Positions 7,624-19,503 of a stretch of 64,000 nucleotides of DNA are shown one piece after another. Below the pieces are notes generated by a model, which was given only the letters and a program-made list of their open reading frames with translations, did not search any database and was not told the origin of the DNA. Each line of letters begins with the position of its first letter. Positions within the stretch are counted from its first letter, which is position 1. The DNA comes from JANNNF01 sp963772935 (GTDB taxonomy: Bacteria; Pseudomonadota; Alphaproteobacteria; Rhodobacterales; Rhodobacteraceae): the NCBI GenBank assembly GCA_963772935.1, contig CAVYZK010000009.1, forward strand, positions 558,001-622,000, written 5' to 3'. The translations under genes and the position numbers were made by a program.

Positions 7624-7920
7624 TTACTTCATCGACAGTACGACAGACCCCGACACCGGGTCCGTAACGCCTGTCCCACCCCCAAGATCAAGCAGGGTGT
7701 GGCGAAAGGCATCAAGCGTGGCGATCATCTGTGGCCGGGCGGCAGACAGCGCTTCCATGCTGTCCCACTCGGCCACGATGCAGTATTTTCCGTCTCCGGC
7801 GTTGATGATATTGGCGTGGCGCAAGCCCAGCCAATCCTCTGACACGTTACGGTGCGCATCAAGAAACGTCGCTTCCATGCCAGACTTGATCTTAAAGCGC
7901 ACAACATTGAATGCAGTCAT
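7624..7920 (-). CDS. ABM-domain (antibiotic biosynthesis monooxygenase-like) protein
   Basis: A 98-residue protein with the small dimeric alpha/beta-barrel pattern: FNVVRFKIKSGMEATFLDAHRN, then LRHANIINAGDGKYCIVAEWDSMEALSAARPQM. The KxGxE...F and WxSxEAL spacing is typical of ABM/DUF family enzymes, some of which are monooxygenases and others simple stress proteins. No cofactor site can be assigned. It stands alone upstream of the rpsB operon on the same strand and downstream of tRNA-Arg. A specific substrate should not be inferred. Confidence 0.65.
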   Translation of the reverse strand: MTAFNVVRFKIKSGMEATFLDAHRNVSEDWLGLRHANIINAGDGKYCIVAEWDSMEALSAARPQMIATLDAFRHTLLDLGGGTGVTDPVSGSVVLSMK

Positions 7921-8084
7921 GACGGCCTCCCCCCAAGCAGATGACGATCAAAACGGTGTGTTGAGGACAGCGCGGCAGGTGTAACAGCAAAAGCGGCAGT
8001 CAAATCCGCGCCACATCCCTGCCGACAGGATACTGCGGATTGCGAGTCTCAAGAAGCATCAAAATTGCGGCTGTCAGGGTAATT

Positions 8085-8161
8085 TGGTGCACCCAGCACG
8101 ATTCGAACGTGCGGCCTTTGCCTTCGGAGGGCAACGCTCTATCCAGCTGAGCTATGGGTGC
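8085..8161 (-). tRNA. tRNA-Arg (anticodon CCG)
   Basis: A 77-base cloverleaf with a 7-bp acceptor stem (GCACCCA/TGGGTGC), D-arm TAGCTCAGCTGGATAGAGC, anticodon stem TTGCC/GGCAA with loop CTCCGAA (anticodon CCG, reading CGG) and T-arm with GTTCGAATC. The discriminator is A and the CCA end is encoded (8087-8085 on the minus strand). Confidence 0.95.
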
Positions 8162-8285
8162 CTAAGACTTGCAGATAGGACAAACCGCCGCCGCCCGCAA
8201 CCCCAATCACAGGGCCCCATACCCCATTTGGAGCATGACGTCGCCTGTGCCATCCCTACCCTGCCCCCAGATTATGGAGCATAAG

Positions 8286-9926
8286 ATGACAACCACCCTT
8301 ATTTCGACAACGGTTTCCGGCGACTATCTGCAATACAGCATCGCCGCCAATAACGACATTTTTTACGTAAGCCAGACCGGCCATATTCTGTCGCTGATCG
8401 GCGGGTTCATTTCGGTGGGCAACGCTGTCGTCAACACGGTTGTCTACATCGACGGCGAGGTGTTCATCGGCAACTGGGGCCAGAACCTGTACCTGAACGG
8501 CGGCGATATCGTTGATATCGGGGCCTCGGCGCGACTTATTCTGGGATCGCGCACGGAATATGCAGGTATCTCGCTGGGCAACCTGTCGGGCGGTGCCCGG
8601 TTCAGCAACCGGGGCGAGATCACGGTGGCCAATGGCACCGGGCTTGAGGCCCAGTCTGATGACAACGTGATCACCAATTCCGGCATCATCCGGGCCGGGT
8701 CCAACGGTGTGGAGTTGGGCCGTGACGGGGGTGACCGCAACACCCTGATCAACAGCGGCACCATTTCTGTCGTCCGCAGCGTGGCGTTTGGCGACTACTA
8801 CGGCTATGGCGTGCAGGCCGGGGGAACTGGCTTTCGCATCGACAATTCCGGGCTGATCGAAACCTCTGCGGCCTCGTCCGACTTTACCTTTCCGCCGCAA
8901 CTGTCAGCGGCGATAATCGTGCAGGATGATGCGTCGGGCACGATTGTGAATTCGGGTCTGTTGCGGGCAACGGGCGGTTATGGCATCCGGATTGATCCGT
9001 TGGGCGAGGCCGGCACCATCGACGTTATCAACACCGGCACCATCAGCGGCGGGCGCGGCAGCTATGTGTCCCTCGGGACCGGCATTGATCATCTGACCAA
9101 TCAAGGCCTGATGATCGGCTCTGTCGCCCTGGGCCTTGGCGACGATATCTTTGACACACGGGGCGGGCAGATCATTGGCGACGTGCTGGGCGGGTCCGGC
9201 AATGACGTGTTCATGGTCGATGAACAGGGCCTTGCGATTGTCGAGCTTGCCGACGGTGGCCGTGACCGCGTGGAAAGCCGCGTCAGTTGGACCCTGGGTG
9301 CCGAGATCGAGGATCTGACCCTTGCAGGTTCCGGCCCGTTGAATGGCACGGGCAATTCTGGCGGCAATCTGATCACCGGGCGGTCGGGCGACAATGTGCT
9401 GTCCGGCCTGATCGGCAATGACACCCTTAACGCCGGATCGGGCGATGATGTGCTGCTGGGCGGTCAGGGAAATGATGTGCTGAACGGTCAGGACGGCGAT
9501 GATCGTCTGGCGGGGGGCGATGGCAATGATGTGCTGAAAGGCGGCGATGATGCCGACACGCTGACCGGCGGTGCGGGCCTCGACCGTCTGTCCGGCGAGT
9601 CCGGCGGCGACGTCTTCGTGTTTCGCCGCACGTCAGATACTGGCGACACCCTCGCCACCGCCGATCAGCTGCTCGATTTTGAGGTGGGGATCGACACCCT
9701 GCATCTGGCCAGCATCGACGCGATAAGCACCAATGCGCTGGAGGATGACCGCTTTGCCTTTATCGGCTTTCAAGCCTTCGGCAATGTTGCGGGCCAGGTG
9801 CGCTTTGCCACCCAAGGCACCAGTTTTACGCTGGTGCAGATGGATGTGAACGGCGATGGCATCACCGACGCCATGATCCGGCTCAGCGGCGTTCTGGCGC
9901 TGACCGCGGGCGACTTCGTGCTGTAG
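8286..9926 (+). CDS. RTX-type calcium-binding secreted protein
   Basis: A 546-residue protein. ATG 8286 is chosen because GGAG at 8276-8279 sits 6 bases ahead of it; an upstream ATG at 8274 overlaps that site. The first 340 residues or so form repetitive beta-rich segments with recurring N[ST]G[IT]I-type units, suggesting a beta-helix. Around residues 355-440 are glycine-aspartate nonapeptide repeats (GDNVLSGLIGNDTLNAGSGDD, split across units), the RTX calcium-binding roll. The C-terminus ends in hydrophobic LTAGDFVL, typical of type I secretion signals. No N-terminal signal peptide is present. No protease or lipase motif is seen, so a surface or adhesive role is more likely than an enzyme. 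No secretion ABC/MFP genes are in the window. It converges on sufS with only 3 bases between stops. Confidence 0.82.
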   Translation: MTTTLISTTVSGDYLQYSIAANNDIFYVSQTGHILSLIGGFISVGNAVVNTVVYIDGEVFIGNWGQNLYLNGGDIVDIGASARLILGSRTEYAGISLGNLSGGARFSNRGEITVANGTGLEAQSDDNVITNSGIIRAGSNGVELGRDGGDRNTLINSGTISVVRSVAFGDYYGYGVQAGGTGFRIDNSGLIETSAASSDFTFPPQLSAAIIVQDDASGTIVNSGLLRATGGYGIRIDPLGEAGTIDVINTGTISGGRGSYVSLGTGIDHLTNQGLMIGSVALGLGDDIFDTRGGQIIGDVLGGSGNDVFMVDEQGLAIVELADGGRDRVESRVSWTLGAEIEDLTLAGSGPLNGTGNSGGNLITGRSGDNVLSGLIGNDTLNAGSGDDVLLGGQGNDVLNGQDGDDRLAGGDGNDVLKGGDDADTLTGGAGLDRLSGESGGDVFVFRRTSDTGDTLATADQLLDFEVGIDTLHLASIDAISTNALEDDRFAFIGFQAFGNVAGQVRFATQGTSFTLVQMDVNGDGITDAMIRLSGVLALTAGDFVL

Positions 9927-9929
9927 CGG

Positions 9930-11149
<1,220 letters not shown>

Positions 11150-11153
<4 letters not shown>

Positions 11154-11731
11154 ACCGGTGCTCCTATGGCTGAGGCGAGGACAAGCGACAACAGCAGTGC
11201 CACGGCAAAGATTGTGCCAAGGATGCCCGCGAACACGGCAGGCAGGGACGAAAACCCGTGCAATTCGGCCACAAAGGCGGTCAGCAGCCACAGGAAAAGC
11301 ACGATCCCGCTCAACCCGATCAGATCCCCCAACAGCGGCGCGCCCAGCATCACCACAATCTGAATAACCTGCAAACACAGCATGATGAACTGCAACCAGG
11401 CCATCAACAGTACCGCATCCTCGATCCGTCCGCGCCCACCGCGCCAGCGGCCGATTTGCCAGGCAGCAAGCGCCGTCAGTACCATCACCCCGCCTTGCAA
11501 CACCGCCAGCATCACTGGCCCGGGCACAATAACGTCGGCGGGCACCTCTGACGGCGGCATCAGCGCCAGCGTCAGATGGATCGACAGGGCTGACGCAACT
11601 GCGGTAAAGGCAAGCGCCATCCAGCGGGTGGGGTTTGGCAGGCCTTCACCCAGCACCACACGCGCGCCCAGACGCGGTTGTTGCACCGTCAGAAGCGCCA
11701 GTTTCAGCAGCCCGGAAAGGGTAATCGCCAT
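11150..11731 (-). CDS. Yip1-domain membrane protein A
   Basis: A 193-residue polytopic membrane protein with four or five hydrophobic segments separated by short loops. A Yip1-like fold is suggested by the spacing of the helices and the GLPNP motif before the first one. It overlaps sufS by 4 bases and the upstream membrane gene by 1 base, so it is translated within the suf operon. Its role is unknown. Hypothetical membrane proteins at this place in suf operons are known from Rhodobacterales, and a direct role in cluster assembly is not shown. Confidence 0.6.
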
Positions 11732-12207
11732 CAGGTTTCAGCCTCGATCAGCATGGATATCCAAAGGGTTACAAACACGATCAGCGCGACGATGCCGACC
11801 GTCAGGGCCTGCACCCCCTGCCCCAGAAACCCCACCGTCAGCCCTTGCAGCAGCATCACCGGAACCGCCCCAAGCAGCGCCAGAAACAGTGCCAGTCGCG
11901 CGCCATGAAAATCCCCGGCCCCGCCAAAGGCACGCGCCACCAGATGGCTGACCGCCGCCACCCCGTACAGAAACGGAATAGCGGCCAGCAGCGCCAGCCC
12001 TGTCGCCAGCATCGCGGGCAGCAGCGGCACCTCGGGCGGCAGCGACGCATCGCGCGACAGGCGCGGCCATTGCGCGATGAACACCAGCACCAGAAACACC
12101 ACCAGCAGGCTGAAGGCAAAGGGTTCAGACGGCGGGCGATCCAGATGCCGACGGATCACCCGGCGCGGGTGCCGCCAACTGCCAACAATGTCTGTCGTTA
12201 CAGACAT
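11731..12207 (-). CDS. Yip1-domain membrane protein B
   Basis: A 158-residue membrane protein with four hydrophobic helices after a basic N-terminus (SWRHPRRVIRRHLDRPPSE, inside-positive). It resembles the next gene in topology and size class and is probably a paralog or a hetero-partner. Its ATG is directly adjacent to the sufD stop at 12208 and its stop touches the next start, so it is embedded in the operon. No catalytic motif is visible. Confidence 0.58.
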   Translation of the reverse strand: MSVTTDIVGSWRHPRRVIRRHLDRPPSEPFAFSLLVVFLVLVFIAQWPRLSRDASLPPEVPLLPAMLATGLALLAAIPFLYGVAAVSHLVARAFGGAGDFHGARLALFLALLGAVPVMLLQGLTVGFLGQGVQALTVGIVALIVFVTLWISMLIEAET

Positions 12208-13494
12208 TTACGCGCCATGCCTGTCAAGCCAGCCTTCCAGACGGCTGCGGATATCCTCGGCAATCGCCTCGTCCTCAATCTCGGCAATCGCTTCGGCCAG
12301 AAACGCCAGCACCAGCAAGGATTGCGCATCCTTCAACGGCACCCCGCGCGAGCGCAGATAGAACAGCGCGCCATCATCAATCGCCCCAGAGGTGGACCCG
12401 TGGCTGCATTTCACGTCATCGGCGTAAATCTCAAGCTCTGGCTTGGCAAGAAACTGGCTGTCGCCGTCCAGCAGCAGGGCCTGGCTGATCTGATAGCCGT
12501 CGGTCTTCTGTGCGCCCTGCTTGACCAGAATCTTGCCCTGAAACACGCCAACCGCGCCGTTTTTCAGGACTTTCTTGAACACCTGACGGCTTTCGCAGCG
12601 CAGGGCGGCATGGGTCACAAACACCGTGTCGTCATGGTGAAACGTGCCGTCGCCAACCGCAGCCCCCGCCACATGGGCGCGGCCATCGTCACCGGCAAGC
12701 TCGATCACCGCCTCGTTGCGGGTCAGAACGCCATTCGCGGTCAGGGTGAAGGATTTGAACAACGCCTTCGCCCCAACCCGCACAAACATATGGGTGGCGG
12801 CGCGGCGGGCATGATCACGCCCTTGGGCACGGATGTGGTGGAACTGGCCACCCTCGGCAATCTCAACCTCCATCACCGCGTTGAAGCGCGCCGCCGCAGG
12901 CCCGCTTTCCAGAATGGTCAGGTCAGCCCCGGACTCAATCTTGATGCAGTGATGCAGGATCGCGTCGGAACTATCTGATACGTGGTGATAAATCAGGGAT
13001 ACAGGCTTTGCCGCCTTTCCGGTGGCGCGGATCAGCACACCGTCACTGGCGAAGGTTGAATTCAGCACCGCCAAAGGCCGCTGCACCGGAGATTGCCCCC
13101 GCGCCTCCAGCACACCGTAGAGGTCGCGGGCCCAGTGAATATCGGCCGCACCGACCGCTGACAGCCGGTCGATCGTGATGCCCGCAAGGGCGGGATCATC
13201 AGACGCCGCCGCATCAAACACTCCGTCCACAAACACCAAACGAAGCTGATCAATGCCGTCGAACAGCGGTGCCTCATCGCCCGCATCAAACCGCGCGGCG
13301 GGCAACGGGGCTGTCTGCGCAAGGCTGGTGGGGTCGGTATAGCGCCAGTATTCATCGCGCTTGCCCGGCAGGCCCATCGCGGTCAGACGGGCAAGCGCGT
13401 CGGTGCGCGCAAGGCCCAGCCACCCAGCACCGTCAAAGGCAAGCCCGGCAATCCGCGCCGCAAGCGCGTCTTGTTTGGCAGCAACCAGCGCCAT
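12208..13494 (-). CDS. sufD: Fe-S cluster assembly protein SufD
   Basis: A 428-residue scaffold subunit of the SufBC2D complex. The N-terminal part is helical and variable; the C-terminal beta-helix core has HVAGAAVGDGTFHHDDTVF and the SufB/SufD family end KCSHGSTSGAIDDGALFYLRSRG (given here as two blocks of the family pattern). The His in the CSHGSTSG motif is the cluster-related residue in the family. Its ATG overlaps the sufC stop by one base. Length and domain order are normal. Confidence 0.94.
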   Translation of the reverse strand: MALVAAKQDALAARIAGLAFDGAGWLGLARTDALARLTAMGLPGKRDEYWRYTDPTSLAQTAPLPAARFDAGDEAPLFDGIDQLRLVFVDGVFDAAASDDPALAGITIDRLSAVGAADIHWARDLYGVLEARGQSPVQRPLAVLNSTFASDGVLIRATGKAAKPVSLIYHHVSDSSDAILHHCIKIESGADLTILESGPAAARFNAVMEVEIAEGGQFHHIRAQGRDHARRAATHMFVRVGAKALFKSFTLTANGVLTRNEAVIELAGDDGRAHVAGAAVGDGTFHHDDTVFVTHAALRCESRQVFKKVLKNGAVGVFQGKILVKQGAQKTDGYQISQALLLDGDSQFLAKPELEIYADDVKCSHGSTSGAIDDGALFYLRSRGVPLKDAQSLLVLAFLAEAIAEIEDEAIAEDIRSRLEGWLDRHGA

Positions 13495-14249
13495 CAGATC
13501 ACCTCTGCCAGCAGGTCGGCATAGCCGTTGTTTTCAACCTCAAGCGCCAGTTCAGGCCCGCCCGTCTTGATGATGCGCCCGGCCGCCATGATATGCACCA
13601 CGTCGGGTTTGATATGGTCCAGAAGGCGCTGATAATGGGTGATCACAAGGAAAGACCGCCCCGCCGTGCGCAGGGCGTTCACCCCTTCGGCGACCAGTTT
13701 CATCGCGTCCACATCAAGGCCCGAGTCCGTTTCGTCCAGGATGCACATCTTGGGTTCCAGCATGGCCATCTGCAGGATTTCATTGCGCTTTTTCTCACCG
13801 CCCGAAAATCCCACGTTGACCGGGCGCTTCAGCATGTCGGCGTCGATCTTCAGATCTTTGGCCTTGGCGCGCACCACTTTCAGAAACTCGCCTGCCGACA
13901 TTTCATCCTCGCCGCGCGCCTTGCGTTGCGCGTTCACGGCGGTGCGCAGGAAGGTCATGTTGCCCACGCCGGGAATTTCGACGGGGTACTGGAACGCCAG
14001 AAACAAGCCAGCAGCGGCGCGTTCTTCGGGTTCCATTGCCAGCAGGTCTGTGCCGTCCAGCGTGGCCTCGCCGTCGGTCACCTCATAGCCATCGCGGCCC
14101 GACAGCACGTAGGACAGCGTCGATTTGCCAGACCCGTTCGGCCCCATGATCGCATGCACCTCGCCCGCGCCGATGGTCAGATCGACGCCGCGCAGTATGA
14201 TCTTGTCTTCTTCAGCCAGCTTTACGTTGAGGTTCTTGATCGTCAACAT
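13494..14249 (-). CDS. sufC: Fe-S cluster assembly ATPase SufC
   Basis: A 251-residue ABC-type ATPase that powers the SufBCD scaffold. Walker A is GPNGSGKST (about residues 36-44), the ABC signature FSGGEKKRNE, Walker B CILDETDSGLD and the switch histidine in VITHYQRLL. The start is the ATG at 14249 with AGGAC about 9 bases upstream. The preceding glycosyltransferase-like gene runs 38 bases into it, an unusually long overlap that points to translational coupling of the inserted genes with sufC. Confidence 0.96.
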   Translation of the reverse strand: MLTIKNLNVKLAEEDKIILRGVDLTIGAGEVHAIMGPNGSGKSTLSYVLSGRDGYEVTDGEATLDGTDLLAMEPEERAAAGLFLAFQYPVEIPGVGNMTFLRTAVNAQRKARGEDEMSAGEFLKVVRAKAKDLKIDADMLKRPVNVGFSGGEKKRNEILQMAMLEPKMCILDETDSGLDVDAMKLVAEGVNALRTAGRSFLVITHYQRLLDHIKPDVVHIMAAGRIIKTGGPELALEVENNGYADLLAEVI

Positions 14250-15195
14250 CGTCTTGTCCTTCCAGATCTTCGTCAGGCATCGGGGCGTCGGCCACAGCGC
14301 CAGTCATTTCGGTATTTTGTTCAATGGCTTGTGCGCGCGCGGTGCGCAGGCTGGTTTCCACCGCAGTCGAAACACTGGCAATCAACATATCCATTTCCGC
14401 GTCGGTCAGATTGGCAAGCGAGCCACGCATCCGTTCCAGAAACATCATGCTGTCCGTTACCCTGCGCCCGACGGCCCGCACAAAATGGGGGCGCGATTGC
14501 ACCGGGTGATAGACGCCGCGTGCGGTGATATCTGCCAGAGTATCAAGCAGAATGTCAGGGTCGGCGCGAAAGGCATGGCCACCCATCCAGTCGGGCAACA
14601 TATACAGAAGCTCAGCCGTGGTCATCGTCGGGTCGGCCATCATGTGTGACCAGACGAAAACCTCGTCATTGCTGTAATTGCGTGGGCGGACGGCGATCTT
14701 GGCATACGCACGGCGCAAATCCAGCAGGCGGTCAATCGCACGTCCGGACATCCGGGTCAGGGCAAAAATACAGCGCACAGGTGTCACACCGGCAAGCGAC
14801 ACGGCAAACCGGTGCTGTGCCTTCAGTACCTCAGTTTCGACGCCGATTAGGTCGGCCGGCGATGTATTGGCACGGGTGAAAAATTCGACCGGATCGCCGG
14901 TGAAATGCACATCGGGTTCGATCAGCCAATAAAAGTCGGCGTCTGGCCGGGCGGCACGCAGGGCGTACAGAAAGTAGTCGCCGCAGCGCCAGCCATAGTC
15001 GCTCAGGTAACGCAGCCTGTTGCGGCGCAAAAATCGGTCGGTCAGATCGACCACCGGCAGCGGCACCTCCAGACCCTTGGGGCGGTTGTGGAACACCACG
15101 CACAGATCATCGCCGAACACGGGGCGCAGTTGCGCCATGATCCGTTCTTCCTGATCGGTCCAGACATGGGTGCGGATGGCGGCAATAATCTTCAA
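14212..15195 (-). CDS. Glycosyltransferase-like protein inside the suf operon
   Basis: A 327-residue protein, soluble by appearance. It starts MKIIAAIRTHVWTDQEERIM, then has CVVFHNRP and DFYWLIEPDVHF around residue 90, where the EPDVHF acidic patch resembles the DxD-type metal/nucleotide-sugar site of GT-A glycosyltransferases. Later come YSNDEVFVWSHM and a long charged C-terminal tail (PMPDEDLEGQDDVDDQEPQ). I infer a glycan- or sugar-nucleotide-related function, not a Fe-S role. Its start lies 1 base after the upstream FkbM gene's stop, and its end overlaps sufC by 38 bases. Confidence 0.55.
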   Translation of the reverse strand: MKIIAAIRTHVWTDQEERIMAQLRPVFGDDLCVVFHNRPKGLEVPLPVVDLTDRFLRRNRLRYLSDYGWRCGDYFLYALRAARPDADFYWLIEPDVHFTGDPVEFFTRANTSPADLIGVETEVLKAQHRFAVSLAGVTPVRCIFALTRMSGRAIDRLLDLRRAYAKIAVRPRNYSNDEVFVWSHMMADPTMTTAELLYMLPDWMGGHAFRADPDILLDTLADITARGVYHPVQSRPHFVRAVGRRVTDSMMFLERMRGSLANLTDAEMDMLIASVSTAVETSLRTARAQAIEQNTEMTGAVADAPMPDEDLEGQDDVDDQEPQRKAG

Positions 15196-15196
15196 A

Positions 15197-16093
15197 CTAC
15201 CCCTCCCTGCGCAACGCGGCGGGAAGTTGCGCCAGATAGCGCGCCGCCGACCCGCGTTTGATCGCGGCCCGGGTTTCCAGCGCCTCCAGGCAGAACAGCA
15301 CCAGATCGGCGTCCTGCATCACCAGATCGGCCAGCAGGGCAAGGCGGCGGAATTGGTCATCGGTGTAGGCGTCCGGGTTGGACAAATCCTTGATGTAGAA
15401 CGCATCCCCATCCAACACTTGCCTGCGGGTCGAGGGACGCAAACCTTCCGCAGCGCGCGATTTCAGCGGCACCCGTTTCAGGAAGGCGAAATCGTGAAAC
15501 AAGAACCCCTGCCCGCGCAGTTCGATGTCCAGCCCGGCAAAGCACGGCTCGCCGTCGTACAGCGGCACAAAGCGCACCTCGGTCTGGATCAGCACGGCAT
15601 CGCGCAAACGGTCGCGGCCATTGGCGATGATCGCGGTCTCGGCTCCCTGCACGTCGATTTTCAGGTAATCAATCCGGTCGATCCCCGGCACATCGTCCAG
15701 CCTGTGCGTGGTGACCGGCAGCACCGCGGTTTCCCGGGTGGCACGCTGAAACCCAACCAGTTTCGCGATGCTTTGGTTGATGCCAAACAGCGAGGCAAAG
15801 CCCGAATGGTGAAACACATGCAGATCCGCCGCCCCACCTGCACCAAGGGCGTAGGGGTGGTAGGTTTCATTTTCAGACTTGCGGGCGATCAACTCGGCAA
15901 GCGGCTCGGGCTGGGGTTCAAACCCGGTAACATGCGCCAGTCCCAGTTCCAGCAGTCGCAGATAGGGCGCGTCGCCTTCGATCGGGTTTGCTCCCACATC
16001 GACGATCTGCACCTGCGCCATATCGCGCAGCAGGCGGCGCAGATAGGCCGTCGCCAGCGGCCAAGGCCCCTTTTTGCCCACACGCGCTGCCAT
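15197..16093 (-). CDS. FkbM-family methyltransferase 1
   Basis: A 298-residue SAM-dependent methyltransferase of the FkbM type. ATG 16093 is used because it overlaps the upstream stop (TGATG); the longer open frame lies inside that gene. Motif I is VQIVDVGANPIEGDAPY near residue 30, followed by VTGFEPQPEPLAEL, and the post-motif block is IDYLKIDVQGAETAIIANG, the family's D-x-EG/QG-AE pattern. Such enzymes O-methylate polysaccharides or secondary metabolites. It sits between sufB and sufC with its relatives and is presumably co-transcribed. Confidence 0.8.
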   Translation of the reverse strand: MAARVGKKGPWPLATAYLRRLLRDMAQVQIVDVGANPIEGDAPYLRLLELGLAHVTGFEPQPEPLAELIARKSENETYHPYALGAGGAADLHVFHHSGFASLFGINQSIAKLVGFQRATRETAVLPVTTHRLDDVPGIDRIDYLKIDVQGAETAIIANGRDRLRDAVLIQTEVRFVPLYDGEPCFAGLDIELRGQGFLFHDFAFLKRVPLKSRAAEGLRPSTRRQVLDGDAFYIKDLSNPDAYTDDQFRRLALLADLVMQDADLVLFCLEALETRAAIKRGSAARYLAQLPAALRREG

Positions 16094-16902
16094 CACAGAT
16101 CGCCCTCTTGCCCCAAAGCGCCCACCGTGCGGCGCACCACACGCGGCGGCAGGGTCCGCAGCACGTAGTTCTTGTTGGCCCGGTAGCGTTGATGCACAAG
16201 GTCCACCGCATAGGCATTGGCCGTGACCCAATCCAGAAACGCGGCTTCATTTTCCAGATCAACCTCGACCAGCAGCCAAGGCCGCGCACGCGCGATGGTG
16301 GCGGAAAGCCCGGCCAGAACCGCCAGTTCCATGCCTTCCACGTCGATCTTGATCAGGTCAGGGGTCACATCGCCCAGCAGATCATCGCCGCGCCTGACCT
16401 CCAGATCGCCTTCACCGGCCAGCATTTTCGCGCCACCAAGGTTGCTGTCGCGCGCCTGCATCGCATAGCCGCCCGAGGCCGTGTCAGACAGACCCAATCC
16501 CAGATGCGACAGGTCGAACAACCCCTCCAATCCATTCATCAGAATATTGGCGATCAGCAGCTTGTAGGCGGGCGGGTTCGGTTCAAACGGCACCACGCGG
16601 GCATGCAGGAATTTGGCAGCATAGATCCCGTGATTGCCGACATTCGCGCCGATATCGACGAAACTGCCGCCAAATGGCAGCACCCGTTTCATGACCGACA
16701 GTTCGACTTCCTCATAAAACCGCCCCTCGCGATGCGCGCGTTGAATGGGGTCGCGGTCCATCGAGGTTGCAAAATGCAAAACCTGCCCCTGCACCACGGC
16801 ACGGGTATAGGACAGGCCAGGCAGCGTGACAGGCGTGCCCGCAGCGATGCGGGCGCGCTGGTCATCCAACGAAAAGTTGTCGATGGGGCTGGCGGTGTTC
16901 AT
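16093..16902 (-). CDS. FkbM-family methyltransferase 2
   Basis: A 269-residue protein of the same family as its downstream neighbour. Motif I is GSFVDIGANVGNHGIYAAKF, then VVPFEPNPPAYKLL, and the family block is PDLIKIDVEGMELAVLAGL. The two proteins differ clearly in sequence, so they are not a recent duplication. It starts 12 bases after the sufB stop on the same strand. The methyl acceptor is unknown; with the adjacent glycosyltransferase-like protein a surface glycan is the most natural guess. Confidence 0.82.
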   Translation of the reverse strand: MNTASPIDNFSLDDQRARIAAGTPVTLPGLSYTRAVVQGQVLHFATSMDRDPIQRAHREGRFYEEVELSVMKRVLPFGGSFVDIGANVGNHGIYAAKFLHARVVPFEPNPPAYKLLIANILMNGLEGLFDLSHLGLGLSDTASGGYAMQARDSNLGGAKMLAGEGDLEVRRGDDLLGDVTPDLIKIDVEGMELAVLAGLSATIARARPWLLVEVDLENEAAFLDWVTANAYAVDLVHQRYRANKNYVLRTLPPRVVRRTVGALGQEGDL

Positions 16903-16914
16903 CGCAAGCGCCTG

Positions 16915-18444
<1,530 letters not shown>

Positions 18445-18459
18445 CCACGTCACTCCTGT

Positions 18460-19503
18460 TCATGCGGCCCGCGCACGGGCCTTTGCATAGGCGGCGGTCC
18501 ACACATCGGCAAACCGCAGCACCGCATCTTGCGTCGTATCGGGGCCAAGCGAGACGCGGATCGCCTGCCCCGCCAGCCCGTCGTCATATCCCATCGCGGT
18601 CAGCACCCGGCTGGCCCGCACCTTGCCGGAGGAACAGGCCGATCCGGCAGAAACCGCAAACCCCGCCAGATCCATCGCCATCACCTGCGTCTCACCCTTC
18701 CAACCGGGGGCAATGACGCTCAGGGTGTTTGGCAGACGTTGCGAGCCTTTCCCGACCGAAATAGTCCCCATTTCAGCGGCGGACAATGCCAAATCTAGAA
18801 TATTTCTAAGTTCGGCCACCCGGTCCCACACCCCGTTGCCCAGATCACGCGCCGCAGCCTCGGCCGCAGCGCCGAAACCTGCAATGCCGATCAGGTTTTC
18901 GGTGCCCGCGCGCCAGCCCATTTCCTGGCCCCCGCCGCGCATTTGTGCCGCTACATCGGTGCCCCGCTGCATCACCAACGCACCAATGCCCTTCGGCCCG
19001 CCCAGCTTATGCGCCGACACCAGCCCCATCCGACAGCCCAGCCAGTTGAAGGCGAAGGGCACCTTGCCAAAGGCTTGGGTCAGATCGCAGACCGCAATCC
19101 CCTGCGGCAGATCCTGCATCACCCCGGTTTCGGAATTGGCCAGTTGGCAGGCGGTCTGCGACGGCACCGACACCATCACCCGCCCGTCGCTGTCCACCGG
19201 CAGCGATGTGTCGCACCACGCGGCCACGGCCTCATGCTCCACCTCTGCACAAGCAAGCCCCTGCCCGGCACAAGCCAAAGCCGCAGCCTCGGTCGCGCCA
19301 GAGGTAAAGATGATATCCGCACCCTCCGCCCCCAAGGCTGCTGCCACCTGTGCGCGTGCCCGTTCCAGCACCGCCTTGGCCGCCCGCCCTTCGGCATGGA
19401 CGGAACTGGGGTTGCCCACCACCTCCATCGCCGCAATCATCGCCTGCTTCGCCTCGGGTCGCAGCGGGGTGGTCGCGTTCCAGTCCAGATAGGCCCGTGT
19501 CAT
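18460..19503 (-). CDS. iscS: Cysteine desulfurase, IscS/NifS-like
   Basis: A 347-residue group I cysteine desulfurase, shorter than enterobacterial IscS (about 404). It begins AYLDWNATTPLRPEAKQAM, with SGATEAAALAC, EVEHEAV (PLP-stacking His), SETGVMQDLP, the PLP lysine in VSAHKLGGPKGIGAL and the catalytic cysteine in GSACSSGKVRASRVL. It overlaps iscR by 4 bases and is followed by sufB, the usual Rhodobacterales order iscR-iscS-sufB. Two desulfurases (this and SufS) therefore share one operon. The short active-site region makes it NifS-like rather than classical IscS. Confidence 0.85.
   Translation of the reverse strand: MTRAYLDWNATTPLRPEAKQAMIAAMEVVGNPSSVHAEGRAAKAVLERARAQVAAALGAEGADIIFTSGATEAAALACAGQGLACAEVEHEAVAAWCDTSLPVDSDGRVMVSVPSQTACQLANSETGVMQDLPQGIAVCDLTQAFGKVPFAFNWLGCRMGLVSAHKLGGPKGIGALVMQRGTDVAAQMRGGGQEMGWRAGTENLIGIAGFGAAAEAAARDLGNGVWDRVAELRNILDLALSAAEMGTISVGKGSQRLPNTLSVIAPGWKGETQVMAMDLAGFAVSAGSACSSGKVRASRVLTAMGYDDGLAGQAIRVSLGPDTTQDAVLRFADVWTAAYAKARARAA

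Noticed and set aside
15197..16231. Longer start (16231) for the first FkbM methyltransferase
   Set aside because: The extra 46 residues lie inside the upstream gene in another frame and are low-complexity; ATG 16093 overlaps that gene's stop as TGATG.
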